From Lacrimispora xylanolytica (lineage in GTDB: Bacteria; Bacillota; Clostridia; Lachnospirales; Lachnospiraceae): 64,000 nt of DNA. The stretch is taken from contig NZ_CP113524.1 of assembly GCF_026723765.1 (NCBI RefSeq), forward strand, positions 1,907,001 through 1,971,000. The letters run 5' to 3'. Shown here piece by piece: positions 44,485 through 52,724 of this stretch. The notes under the pieces were generated by a model. That model saw only the letters and a program-made list of their open reading frames with translations. It was not told the DNA's origin and searched no databases. The stretch's first letter is position 1; every line of letters begins with the position of its first letter. A program made the position numbers and the translations under genes.

Positions 44485-45321
44485 GTGAATGCAGCAACGG
44501 AAATAAACCTGTACATAGACGTGTTGTTCTTTATTAATTTTACCATGGATTTGCTTGTATTATCCATCGTGAGACGAGGTCTCAAATATCGTTTGATCTG
44601 GTGGAGAATGATTCTTGGGGCAGGGTTAGGAGCTTCCTGGGCTGTATTTGCCGCCGCATTTTCCTTGTTGCCCCCATGGCTTTTAATGGGAATCACCTAT
44701 CTTGTGATAAGCACTCTGATGGTGATGACAGCCTTTTGTATAAAAAAACCAAAGGAAATAGTTAAGGCAGTGGCAGCGCTTTACCTGGCAACGGCATTGA
44801 CAGCCGGTATTATGTATGCCCTATATCAACATACGAAGGCCGGTTATTATATAGAACAGATTCTTAGAGGAAATGGCAGAGCTGCCATGCCTCTTTACCG
44901 GTTAATTTTTCTTGCAGCAGGCGCTTATTTTGGCATTCGGTATTTTCTTTGGAGGATTCCCGCCATATGGAAAGGAAAGAGCAATTTTTTTGAAGTCACC
45001 ATGCGTTATCGAGGAAAGGAAAAAAAGGTGATGGCTCTTCTTGACACGGGTAACCGACTCTATGAACCAGTAAGCCGCAGGCCTGTCCATGTTGTGACTT
45101 ATGAGGCTGTACGGGAGATCTGCGAGACCGTATCAGAGGTTATTTATATTCCCTTTGGAAGTGTGGGGAAAAGCAGTGGAGTAATGCCCGGGATTTTTTT
45201 AGACGAGATGGAGGTACGTCAGGGAGATGAAGTAAAAGTAATTGAAAAGCCTTTGATAGCTGTCTGTAAAAAGACATTATCCGTTAACGGTGAATATCAG
45301 ATGCTGCTGCACGAAGAGTAA
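44485..45321 (+). CDS. spoIIGA: Sporulation sigma-E factor processing peptidase SpoIIGA
   Basis: Membrane aspartic protease that cleaves pro-sigma-E in the mother cell. It has an N-terminal five-helix membrane part (LYIDVLFFINFTMDLLVL onward, to about 145). The soluble C-terminal protease domain has the catalytic LLDTGNRLYEP motif, Asp187 with this start. The start is uncertain. The frame is open from a TTG at 44428, but that lies upstream of the promoter -10, so I use GTG 44485, which has AGGG upstream. The strongest Shine-Dalgarno (AGGAGGTG) is followed by an out-of-frame ATG. The length of 278 residues fits the family. sigE follows 29 bases downstream. Confidence 0.88.
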   Translation: MNAATEINLYIDVLFFINFTMDLLVLSIVRRGLKYRLIWWRMILGAGLGASWAVFAAAFSLLPPWLLMGITYLVISTLMVMTAFCIKKPKEIVKAVAALYLATALTAGIMYALYQHTKAGYYIEQILRGNGRAAMPLYRLIFLAAGAYFGIRYFLWRIPAIWKGKSNFFEVTMRYRGKEKKVMALLDTGNRLYEPVSRRPVHVVTYEAVREICETVSEVIYIPFGSVGKSSGVMPGIFLDEMEVRQGDEVKVIEKPLIAVCKKTLSVNGEYQMLLHEE

Positions 45322-45350
45322 ATGTTTGATGTAAAGGAGAGAGTATCGAC

Positions 45351-46091
45351 ATGATTATAAAAGTTTCTGTACCAAATCGTTTCCAGTTCAAGGCAATTCC
45401 AACGTTCAGGACGCTTATGATGCCGTCTCAGGGGGAGATCCATTACATCGGAGGAGCAGATATCCTGCCTCCGCCGCTAGACAATGAAAAGGAGGCACAA
45501 ATTATTGGGCTCCTGGGCGGAGACGATGACCAGAGGGCAAAATCTGAATTGATCGAGCACAATCTCCGGCTTGTTGTATACATAGCGAAGAAGTTTGATA
45601 ACACCAGCGTTGGTGTAGAGGATCTGATTTCCATAGGGACAATTGGACTCATTAAGGCAATCAATACCTTTAATCCGTTAAAGAATATTAAACTTGCAAC
45701 TTATGCATCCCGATGTATTGAAAATGAAATACTAATGTATCTGCGCCGGAATAATAAAACAAAGATGGAAGTTTCCATAGATGAGCCTCTGAATGTGGAT
45801 TGGGACGGCAATGAGCTGCTCTTATCTGATATACTGGGGACAGAAGAGGATGTGATTTATAAGGATCTGGAAACAGAGGTAGAACGTAATCTCTTAAACA
45901 CGGCCATCAGTCGCTTAAGCCCAAGGGAACGTAAGATTGTAGAACTCCGGTTCGGTCTGACGGATGATGAAGGAGAAGAGATGACCCAGAAAGAAGTTGC
46001 AGATCTCCTTGGTATTTCCCAGTCTTATATCTCCAGACTGGAGAAAAAAATCATGAAACGACTAAAAAAAGAGATTGTTCGTTTTGAATAA
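45351..46091 (+). CDS. sigE: RNA polymerase sporulation sigma factor SigE (pro-sigma-E)
   Basis: Mother-cell sigma factor, 246 residues. It has an N-terminal pro-sequence with the predicted SpoIIGA cleavage region around EIHYIGG (residues 29-35), followed by the conserved LPPPL. Region 2 contains [12 protein letters not shown] and [14 protein letters not shown]. Region 4 has [15 protein letters not shown] and a helix-turn-helix [13 protein letters not shown]. It is co-transcribed with spoIIGA and ended by a strong terminator. Unlike many Clostridia, sigG does not follow directly on the same strand. Confidence 0.97.
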   Translation: MIIKVSVPNRFQFKAIPTFRTLMMPSQGEIHYIGGADILPPPLDNEKEAQIIGLLGGDDDQRAKSELIEHNLRLVVYIAKKFDNTSVGVEDLISIGTIGLIKAINTFNPLKNIKLATYASRCIENEILMYLRRNNKTKMEVSIDEPLNVDWDGNELLLSDILGTEEDVIYKDLETEVERNLLNTAISRLSPRERKIVELRFGLTDDEGEEMTQKEVADLLGISQSYISRLEKKIMKRLKKEIVRFE

Positions 46092-46106
46092 TGATATAAT
46101 ATAGTG

Positions 46107-46135
46107 GGAAAGGCTCATAGGAGTCTTTCCTATTT
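46107..46135 (+). terminator. Intrinsic terminator after sigE
   Basis: GGAAAGGCTC (46107-46116) pairs with GAGTCTTTCC (46121-46130) around ATAG, followed by TATTTTT. Confidence 0.9.
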
Positions 46136-46145
46136 TTGTGTGGAT

Positions 46146-46171
46146 TGAAACTTTTTGATGAGAATATCGTC
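46146..46171 (+). promoter_or_regulatory. Probable autoregulatory ECF (SigV-type) promoter
   Basis: TGAAAC (46146-46151) and CGTC (46168-46171) with a 16-base spacer match the known pattern of B. subtilis ECF promoters, including SigV. It stands 31 bases before the sigma factor gene it would serve, which supports self-regulation. Confidence 0.75.
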
Positions 46172-46202
46172 TAATAGATAGAACCTTATATAGGAGGGAA
46201 AA

Positions 46203-46682
46203 ATGAAACAAAAGATGGAAGACGAAGCAGAGAGAATGCTTATTGACAATTATGATAAGTATTACCGGCTTGCATACAGCTATGTAAAGAATGAACAGGA
46301 TGCCTTGGATATTGTTCAGGAAAGTGCCTACCGGGTGATTAGGGATCTGGACAAACTAAAGGAAAGAAAATATTTATCTACCTGGATCTATCGGATTGTC
46401 ATTAATACGGCCATTGACACCTTAAGAAAAAAGAAACGGGAAACAGTAAGCTATGAGGACATAGAAATTGTTCATGAAGACCAGTACAAAGAAGAGGATC
46501 CACTTGAAATTCTAAACGTGCTGGAGGATAAGGACCGTGCACTGGTCATCTTAAAATACTTAGAGGACTGGAAATTGGAAGAAATCTCAGAGGCACTTGA
46601 TATGAACGTAAGTACGGTAAAGAGCCGGCTATATCGTGCACTAAAGAAGCTTAAGGTAATACTGGAACCGGAAATGGTTTAA
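46203..46682 (+). CDS. ECF sigma factor, SigV-like
   Basis: Sigma-70 family ECF protein of 159 residues. Region 2 has YVKNEQDALDIVQESAYRVI near 27-46. Region 4 begins with ALVILKYLEDWKLEEISEALDM and ends in VSTVKSRLYRALKKL. It is followed after 16 bases by an RsiV-like anti-sigma gene, the usual pair. SigV in Bacillus and Clostridioides responds to lysozyme and controls cell-wall modification genes; that role is inferred here. GGAGGG precedes the start. Confidence 0.88.
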   Translation: MKQKMEDEAERMLIDNYDKYYRLAYSYVKNEQDALDIVQESAYRVIRDLDKLKERKYLSTWIYRIVINTAIDTLRKKKRETVSYEDIEIVHEDQYKEEDPLEILNVLEDKDRALVILKYLEDWKLEEISEALDMNVSTVKSRLYRALKKLKVILEPEMV

Positions 46683-46698
46683 GAGAGGAGCCGCTACA

Positions 46699-47565
46699 AT
46701 GGAACATAAGGATAAAAATACATTATTAAATCTAAAAGACAGCTATCATCAAATTCCTGTGCCAGATCAGGCACGTAATGCTGTATTGGAAGGAATTCAA
46801 AAAGGAAAAAAAGAAAAGAGGAATACAATTATGATGAAAATTACAAAAAGATCAGCTCTATCCGCAGCCGCCGCAGTTTCTATGATTGCTATTATGGCTA
46901 ACGCCAGCCCTGTTACCGCCAACGCCATGGAAAACATCCCTGTCATCTCCGCCATTGCTAAAGTCGTAACGTTCCGCACTTTTTCTGATAACCAGAATAA
47001 TTACGAAGCCCAAATTGATATTCCTAAGGTTTCTATCAATGAAAAAGATAATACCAGGGTAAACCGTTCCATAGAAGACTATGCGAATCAGCTGATAAAA
47101 GAATATGAAACCCAGGTCACTCAGGATATTGCAGGAAATGGTCATTATTCCGTGACTTCTGGATATGAAGTGGTAACGGATAACAGCAAATATTTAAGCC
47201 TGAGAATTAACACCACGGTTATTATGGCAAGTGGGGCAGAATACGTAAAAATCTTTACCATTGACAAAGGGACAGGAGAAGTGGTTTCTTTAAATCATTT
47301 ATTTCGCGGAGATAACAAGATTTTAGAACATATCAGTGATAATATTAAGAGCCAGATGGCAGAGCAGATGGCAGCCGATGATTCAAAAGTCTATTATTAT
47401 AACTCAGAAGAGCCAACCGAAGATTTTAAGGGATTAAAAGGAGAAGAAAGTTATTACTTTAATGAGAAAGGCGAGATTGTTATCGTTTTTGATGAATATG
47501 AAGTGGCACCGGGATATATGGGCGTCGTAGAATTTACCATACCCAAGTCAGTGACTGGATATTAA
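46699..47565 (+). CDS. RsiV-like anti-sigma factor with DUF3298 domain
   Basis: 288 residues. A short cytoplasmic N-terminus (about 1-50) precedes one membrane segment (about 52-75, rich in Ala, Ile and Met). The extracellular region (about 95-288) resembles the DUF3298/RsiV lysozyme-binding domain (SVTSGYEVVTDNSKYLSLRI near 151, FNEKGEIVIVFDEYEVAPG near 253). RsiV holds its sigma factor until lysozyme binding allows cleavage by signal peptidase and RasP; this is family knowledge. Its gene follows the ECF sigma gene by 16 bases. Confidence 0.85.
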   Translation: MEHKDKNTLLNLKDSYHQIPVPDQARNAVLEGIQKGKKEKRNTIMMKITKRSALSAAAAVSMIAIMANASPVTANAMENIPVISAIAKVVTFRTFSDNQNNYEAQIDIPKVSINEKDNTRVNRSIEDYANQLIKEYETQVTQDIAGNGHYSVTSGYEVVTDNSKYLSLRINTTVIMASGAEYVKIFTIDKGTGEVVSLNHLFRGDNKILEHISDNIKSQMAEQMAADDSKVYYYNSEEPTEDFKGLKGEESYYFNEKGEIVIVFDEYEVAPGYMGVVEFTIPKSVTGY

Positions 47566-47576
47566 TAATATGTAGG

Positions 47577-47609
47577 ATAAGCCTGCCTTTGTCTCAAAGG
47601 TGGGCTTAT
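47577..47609. terminator. Bidirectional terminator between rsiV-like gene and sigG
   Basis: ATAAGCCTGCCTTTG (47577-47591) pairs over 15 positions with CAAAGGTGGGCTTAT (47595-47609), two of them G-U, around a three-base loop. The U-tracts are short on both sides. Confidence 0.7.
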
Positions 47610-47621
47610 GCTATGGAGGAA

Positions 47622-48398
47622 TCAAGAAAGGTAATTTTTCATAGTCTTCAGTGCATTCTTTTCCAGACGGCTGACCTGGGCCTGGCTGATATGAATTTCT
47701 TCTGCCACCTCTGTCTGAGTCTTGCCTTCGAAAAATCTCATATCAATGATATGACGCTCCCGTTCCGGAAGCCGTCTCATTGCCTCGTTTAAGGAAATAT
47801 CCTCAACCCAGTTCTCTTCCAGATTCTTCTTATCGCTGATCTGATCCATGACGAAAAGAGGGTCCCCACCGTCAGAATAAACAGGTTCATAAAGGCTCAC
47901 AGGGCTTTGAATGGCATCGAGAGCATAGGTGATGTCTTCCTTGCTGACACCGATTTCCTCTGCAATTTCCATAAGGGTGGGTTCCTTTAAGTTTCTTTTC
48001 ATCAAGTTTTCTTTTGCATAAATTGCTTTATAAGCGGTATCACGCAGAGAACGGCTGACACGGATCGAGTTATTATCTCGAAGATAACGCCGCACTTCCC
48101 CCAGAATCATGGGAACGGCATAGGTGGAAAACCGGACATTCTGTGTAATATCAAAATTGTCGATGGCTTTAATCAGGCCGATGCATCCAATCTGGAATAA
48201 ATCGTCCACATTTTCGCTGCTGCCGGAAAATCGCTGTATGACACTGAGAACCAGTCTTAAGTTTCCTTTGATGTAATCTTCCCGGGCTTTTTTATCCCCT
48301 TCAAGTATACGCTTGAACAGAACTTCCTTCTCCTCGTTGGTGAGAAGAGGCAGTTTGGAAGTATTGACGCCGCAAATTTCTACTTTATATCCAGACAT
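47622..48398 (-). CDS. sigG: RNA polymerase sporulation sigma factor SigG
   Basis: Forespore-specific sigma factor, 258 residues. The N-terminal YKVEICGVNTSKLPLL is characteristic of SigG, with region 2 at NLRLVLSVIQRFSGSSENVD and the core LFQIGCIGLIKAIDNFD. Region 3 has SVSRSL-like VSRSLRDTAYKA, and region 4 ends with ISQAQVSRLEKNALKTM. GGAGGG precedes the ATG. It is transcribed towards the SigV/RsiV genes instead of following sigE. Confidence 0.97.
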   Translation of the reverse strand: MSGYKVEICGVNTSKLPLLTNEEKEVLFKRILEGDKKAREDYIKGNLRLVLSVIQRFSGSSENVDDLFQIGCIGLIKAIDNFDITQNVRFSTYAVPMILGEVRRYLRDNNSIRVSRSLRDTAYKAIYAKENLMKRNLKEPTLMEIAEEIGVSKEDITYALDAIQSPVSLYEPVYSDGGDPLFVMDQISDKKNLEENWVEDISLNEAMRRLPERERHIIDMRFFEGKTQTEVAEEIHISQAQVSRLEKNALKTMKNYLS

Positions 48399-48433
48399 AT
48401 CTTTCCCTCCGCATCATCTTTATTCTCTAAAGA

Positions 48434-48463
48434 AATGATGTACTCATTCGAGGGCTTTTATAC
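48434..48463 (-). promoter_or_regulatory. Possible forespore (sigma-F/G type) promoter of sigG
   Basis: On the reverse strand GTATA (-35-like) is followed after 18 bases by CATCATT, similar to the sigma-G -10 CATACTA, about 36 bases upstream of sigG. The match is partial. Confidence 0.35.
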
Positions 48464-48497
48464 GACTGCCGGATTAATTTTTATTTCCAGTTTTTGG

Positions 48498-49274
48498 TCA
48501 CAGCGTTTCCTGATTATTTTTTTCATAAAGGATCAATAATCCTTTTAATAAAAGCGCGTCATCATAATGAATTTCATGACGGCATAACGGAACCACTGCA
48601 GATGCAAGTCCGCCGGTAGCTACGATACTGGCAGATGCATTTAATTCTTCCTCCATACGATCAATCACTCCGTCAATCATGGCAGCATTGCCGTAAAGAA
48701 TCCCATTTCTCATACAGTCAATGGTGTTCTTACCGATAATCTTGGTAGGATTATTCAGACCGATGTATGGAAGCTGGGCAGCCCGGCTGCTTAAGGAATC
48801 AAGAGAGACACGAAGTCCTGGAAAAATAATGCCGCCGGTATAATTGCCTGCCTGGTCAATGACTGACATGGTGGTTGCAGTACCCATATCAATAATAATG
48901 ATAGGAGATGGGTAATCCTTTAGTGCGGCAACTGCATCAACGATTAAATCACTGCCTACTGTTTTTGGATTGTCCATTTTTATATTAAGCCCTGTCTTCA
49001 TTCCAGGACCAACTAAGAGCGGTGTTTTACCAGTTATCTTTTTGACCGCAGAAATCACCACTTCAGTAAGAGGCGGCACGACGGAGGAAACGATGGCACC
49101 TTCTATCTCAGAAAGAGAGTAGTGGTGAATTTCCATAATATCTTTTATGTTGACTGCATATTCCAGCTCAGTTTTTCCATGATTGGTAGTGACACGTTCT
49201 ACAAAGTAAGTTCTGGTATTGTCGATACCTCCTATGACGATATTACTGTTTCCCAAATCAATGGCTAAAATCAT
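48498..49274 (-). CDS. coaX: Type III pantothenate kinase CoaX
   Basis: First step of coenzyme A synthesis from pantothenate, 258 residues. The ASKHA fold begins with AIDLGNSNIVIG at residues 4-15. GPGMKTGLNIKMDNP near 97 and DMGTATTMSVID near 130 are conserved. The start at 49274 has AAGGAG upstream on this strand; a longer frame to 49346 lacks such a site. It is divergent from coaBC, the second and third enzymes of the same pathway, across an 84-base gap. Confidence 0.95.
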   Translation of the reverse strand: MILAIDLGNSNIVIGGIDNTRTYFVERVTTNHGKTELEYAVNIKDIMEIHHYSLSEIEGAIVSSVVPPLTEVVISAVKKITGKTPLLVGPGMKTGLNIKMDNPKTVGSDLIVDAVAALKDYPSPIIIIDMGTATTMSVIDQAGNYTGGIIFPGLRVSLDSLSSRAAQLPYIGLNNPTKIIGKNTIDCMRNGILYGNAAMIDGVIDRMEEELNASASIVATGGLASAVVPLCRHEIHYDDALLLKGLLILYEKNNQETL

Positions 49275-49358
49275 AGAGGGAACTCCTTTCCAACTTTTTT
49301 TTCTTATGCTATACTGTAGAGTATCACATTTTAAGTCGAAACACAACGGGAGGCGCTT

Positions 49359-50546
49359 ATGCTAAAAGGAAAAAATATCATACTGGGAGTAACAGGAAGC
49401 ATCGCAGCCTATAAAATTGCATCACTTGCCAGTATGCTGATGAAACAGGGCTGCAACGTACACGTCATGATGTCACAGAATGCAACGAATTTTATAAACC
49501 CCATTACCTTTGAAACTTTAACAGGCAACAAATGCCTGGTAAATACCTTTGACCGGAATTTTCAGTATAGCGTGGAGCACGTTTCTCTGGCAAAGCTTGC
49601 GGATGTCGTCATGGTGGCACCAGCCAGTGCCAATGTGATTTCAAAGATTGCTCATGGTATGGCTGATGATATGCTTACCACCACTGTCCTTGCATGTAAG
49701 TGTAAAAAAATCATAGCACCAGCCATGAATACCAACATGTACGAAAATCCCATAGTACAGGACAACCTAAAACTCTGCGCTTCTTACGGCATGGAAATTA
49801 TTGATCCAGCAGTAGGCTACTTAGCCTGCGGAGATACGGGAGCCGGAAAGATGCCGGAGCCGGAGGTGCTTTATGAATACATTGAAAAAGAAGTTACCTG
49901 TAACAAGGATTTATCCGGTAAAAAGATTCTTGTAACCGCAGGACCTACCATTGAAGCCATAGATCCTGTTCGATTTATTTCTAATCATTCTACCGGGAAG
50001 ATGGGATATGCGGTTGCAAAAGCGGCGTATTTAAGAGGAACTGAGGTGACTTTGGTCACTGGAAGAACAGAGACGAAAAAGCCGCTCTTTGCAAAGGTCA
50101 TTGAAGTGGAAAGTGCAAAAGAAATGTTTAATGCCGTAAAAGCCTGCCATATGGAGCAAGATGCCATCATAAAGGCAGCAGCGGTAGCAGATTACCGGCC
50201 AAAAACAGTAGGAACCGAAAAAACGAAAAAGACAGATGGAGATATGACTGTTGAACTGGAACGGACGGATGACATCTTATTGTGGCTTGGACAGCACCGA
50301 AGGGAAGGCCAGTTCCTCTGTGGTTTCTCCATGGAAACTCAGAATATGCTGGAGAATTCCAGGAAAAAGCTTGATAAGAAAAATATTGATATGATTGTAG
50401 CCAATAATTTAAAAATGGCAGGAGCTGGATTTGGCACCGATACGAATATTGTGACCCTGATCACCAGGGAGCGTGACCAGGAGTTAGAGATGATGACTAA
50501 GGATGAGGTGGCCCACCGCATTCTGGATGAGATATTCTGCCGTTAA
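49359..50546 (+). CDS. coaBC: Bifunctional phosphopantothenoylcysteine decarboxylase / phosphopantothenate-cysteine ligase CoaBC
   Basis: 395 residues. The flavoprotein decarboxylase half (1-180) has GVTGSIAAYKIASL near 7, His in VEHVSLAKLADV near 70, PAMNTNMYENP near 124 and the active-site cysteine in LACGDTGAGKMPEP near 154. The ligase half (185-395) starts with KKILVTAGPTIEAIDPVRFISN. GGGAGG precedes the ATG. It is paired divergently with coaX, so both share a short control region. Confidence 0.97.
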   Translation: MLKGKNIILGVTGSIAAYKIASLASMLMKQGCNVHVMMSQNATNFINPITFETLTGNKCLVNTFDRNFQYSVEHVSLAKLADVVMVAPASANVISKIAHGMADDMLTTTVLACKCKKIIAPAMNTNMYENPIVQDNLKLCASYGMEIIDPAVGYLACGDTGAGKMPEPEVLYEYIEKEVTCNKDLSGKKILVTAGPTIEAIDPVRFISNHSTGKMGYAVAKAAYLRGTEVTLVTGRTETKKPLFAKVIEVESAKEMFNAVKACHMEQDAIIKAAAVADYRPKTVGTEKTKKTDGDMTVELERTDDILLWLGQHRREGQFLCGFSMETQNMLENSRKKLDKKNIDMIVANNLKMAGAGFGTDTNIVTLITRERDQELEMMTKDEVAHRILDEIFCR

Positions 50547-50574
50547 AATAAGGTTTCTTCTATAAGAGTGAATC

Positions 50575-50603
50575 TTGACTTATGACTGGAATCATACTAC
50601 AAT
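50575..50603 (+). promoter_or_regulatory. Sigma-A promoter of prfC
   Basis: TTGACT (50575-50580) and TACAAT (50598-50603), 17 bases apart, 39 bases before the prfC start. Confidence 0.75.
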
Positions 50604-50641
50604 AGACAAGACTTAGACGTATAATTGGAGGAACTATTTTT

Positions 50642-52231
50642 GTGAATATAGCGGAAGAAATAAAAAAGAGAAGAACATTTGCCATTATTTCCCACCCGGA
50701 TGCCGGTAAGACCACACTGACAGAGAAGTTTTTGCTCTATGGAGGTGCGATTAATCTTGCTGGTACCGTTAAAGGAAGAAAGGGCGCAAAACATGCAGTC
50801 TCTGACTGGATGGAGATTGAAAAAGAGAGAGGTATTTCCGTCACCTCTTCCGTGCTGCAGTTTAATTACGACGGATTCTGCATTAACATTTTGGACACGC
50901 CTGGCCACCAGGATTTCTCAGAGGATACCTACCGTACTCTAATGGCGGCAGACTCTGCGGTCATGGTCATTGACGGTTCCAAAGGTGTTGAGGCACAGAC
51001 CATAAAGCTGTTTAAGGTTTGTGTCATGAGACATATCCCTATTTTTACCTTTGTAAATAAGATGGACCGGGAAGCAAGAGATCCCTTTGAGCTTATGGAC
51101 GAAATCGAAAACGTACTTGGTATCCGTACCTGTCCGGTCAACTGGCCCATTGGATGCGGCAGAGATTTTAAAGGCGTTTATGACCGTTATAAAGAAACCA
51201 TCACAACCTTTAAGGCAACCTCGAATGGACAAAAAGAAGTGGAATCCACGGAAGTTACCTTAGGAGATGAGCGAGTGGATGCATTGATTGGTGAATCCTT
51301 CCATCGTCAGCTCATGGATGAAATTGAACTGTTAGACGGTGCCAGTGACGAGCTTGATATGGAACGGGTAAGCAGAGGTGATTTATCTCCGGTTTTCTTT
51401 GGTTCCGCACTTACAAACTTTGGTGTTGAGACATTTTTACAGCATTTCCTTCAGATGACAACTTCTCCTCTTCCAAGGCTTACGACAACTGGAGTTGTAG
51501 ATCCCTTTGAAGAGGATTTCTCCGCTTTTGTTTTCAAGATTCAGGCCAATATGAACAAAGCCCACCGGGACCGTATTGCTTTTATGAGAATCGTTTCCGG
51601 CAAATTCGATGCCGGTATGGAAGTGAATCATGTTCAGGGCAATAAAAAACTTCGTCTGTCCCAGCCACAGCAGATGATGGCGCAGGACAGAAAAATCGTG
51701 GAAGAGGCGTATGCAGGCGATATTATCGGTGTCTTTGACCCCGGTATTTTCTCCATTGGAGATACTCTTTGCAAATCCGGTCAAAAGTTTGAATACGAAG
51801 GAATTCCTACCTTTGCCCCGGAGCATTTTGCCAGAGTGCGCCAGATGGATACCATGAAGCGAAAACAGTTCATCAAAGGTGTAAACCAGATCGCTCAGGA
51901 AGGTGCCATTCAGATCTTCCAGGAGTTTAACACAGGTATGGAAGAAATCATCGTAGGCGTAGTAGGAGAGCTTCAGTTCGAGGTACTTACCTATCGTCTG
52001 GAAAATGAATATAACGTGGAAGTAAGACTTGAGAAGCTTCCATATGAATATATCCGTTGGATCGAGAATAAAAATGAAATCGATGTGGCAAAGATACAGG
52101 GCACATCCGATATGAAACGAATCAAGGATTTAAAAGACAATCCACTGCTTCTTTTTGTAAACAGCTGGAGTGTTCAAATGGTACTCGAACGTAACCCAGG
52201 ACTTAAGCTTTCTGAGTTTGGCCATAACTAA
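50642..52231 (+). CDS. prfC: Peptide chain release factor 3
   Basis: Translational GTPase that recycles RF1 and RF2, 529 residues. G1 SHPDAGKTT is near 18-26, G3 DTPGHQDF near 84-91 and G4 NKMD near 139. The RF3-specific C-terminus follows, with GVVGELQFEVLTYRLENEY near 439. The start is GTG at 50642 with TTGGAGGAA upstream. It is followed by yqeY after 24 bases. Confidence 0.97.
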   Translation: MNIAEEIKKRRTFAIISHPDAGKTTLTEKFLLYGGAINLAGTVKGRKGAKHAVSDWMEIEKERGISVTSSVLQFNYDGFCINILDTPGHQDFSEDTYRTLMAADSAVMVIDGSKGVEAQTIKLFKVCVMRHIPIFTFVNKMDREARDPFELMDEIENVLGIRTCPVNWPIGCGRDFKGVYDRYKETITTFKATSNGQKEVESTEVTLGDERVDALIGESFHRQLMDEIELLDGASDELDMERVSRGDLSPVFFGSALTNFGVETFLQHFLQMTTSPLPRLTTTGVVDPFEEDFSAFVFKIQANMNKAHRDRIAFMRIVSGKFDAGMEVNHVQGNKKLRLSQPQQMMAQDRKIVEEAYAGDIIGVFDPGIFSIGDTLCKSGQKFEYEGIPTFAPEHFARVRQMDTMKRKQFIKGVNQIAQEGAIQIFQEFNTGMEEIIVGVVGELQFEVLTYRLENEYNVEVRLEKLPYEYIRWIENKNEIDVAKIQGTSDMKRIKDLKDNPLLLFVNSWSVQMVLERNPGLKLSEFGHN

Positions 52232-52255
52232 TAAAATATTTAAGGAGGAAGTACG

Positions 52256-52708
52256 ATGAGTAAGATTGATGAAGTAAGAGCAGCCATGGTTGAGGCAATG
52301 AAGGCAAAAGATAAGCCGAGAAAAGATGCTTTATCCATGCTTTTGTCAGCACTGAAAAATTTTGAGATTGATAAAAAGGATCATTCCCCTATCACAGAAG
52401 AAGAGGCAAATGCAGTTGTGAAGAAGGAAATCAAGCAGACCCAGGAAACCTATGAACTGGCACCTGCTGATCGGGATGACATCAGAGAAGAAGCTGCCAT
52501 TCGTATCTCCATATTTAAAGAATTTGCTCCGGAGGATATGGGAGAAGATCAGATCAAAGAGATCATTCTTTCTGTTCTTGCTGAGCTTAGCATTGAAACC
52601 CCTTCACCAGCGGATAAGGGTAAGATCATGAAAGTCCTGATGCCTCTGGTAAAAGGAAAAGCTGACGGCAAGGTCGTAAATGAAGTTCTGGCAGCAATGA
52701 TGAAATAA
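52256..52708 (+). CDS. GatB/YqeY domain protein
   Basis: 150 residues, entirely the helical YqeY-type domain also found at the C-terminus of GatB. ARKDALSMLLSALKNFEIDKK-like start at about 22-42, and KGKIMKVLMPLVKGKADGK near 122-140. It probably binds tRNA or assists aminoacyl-tRNA metabolism, but the stand-alone role is not well defined. It is 24 bases after prfC and 16 bases before the dipeptidase gene. Confidence 0.92.
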   Translation: MSKIDEVRAAMVEAMKAKDKPRKDALSMLLSALKNFEIDKKDHSPITEEEANAVVKKEIKQTQETYELAPADRDDIREEAAIRISIFKEFAPEDMGEDQIKEIILSVLAELSIETPSPADKGKIMKVLMPLVKGKADGKVVNEVLAAMMK

Positions 52709-52724
52709 GAAAAGGGGTGTTTTT

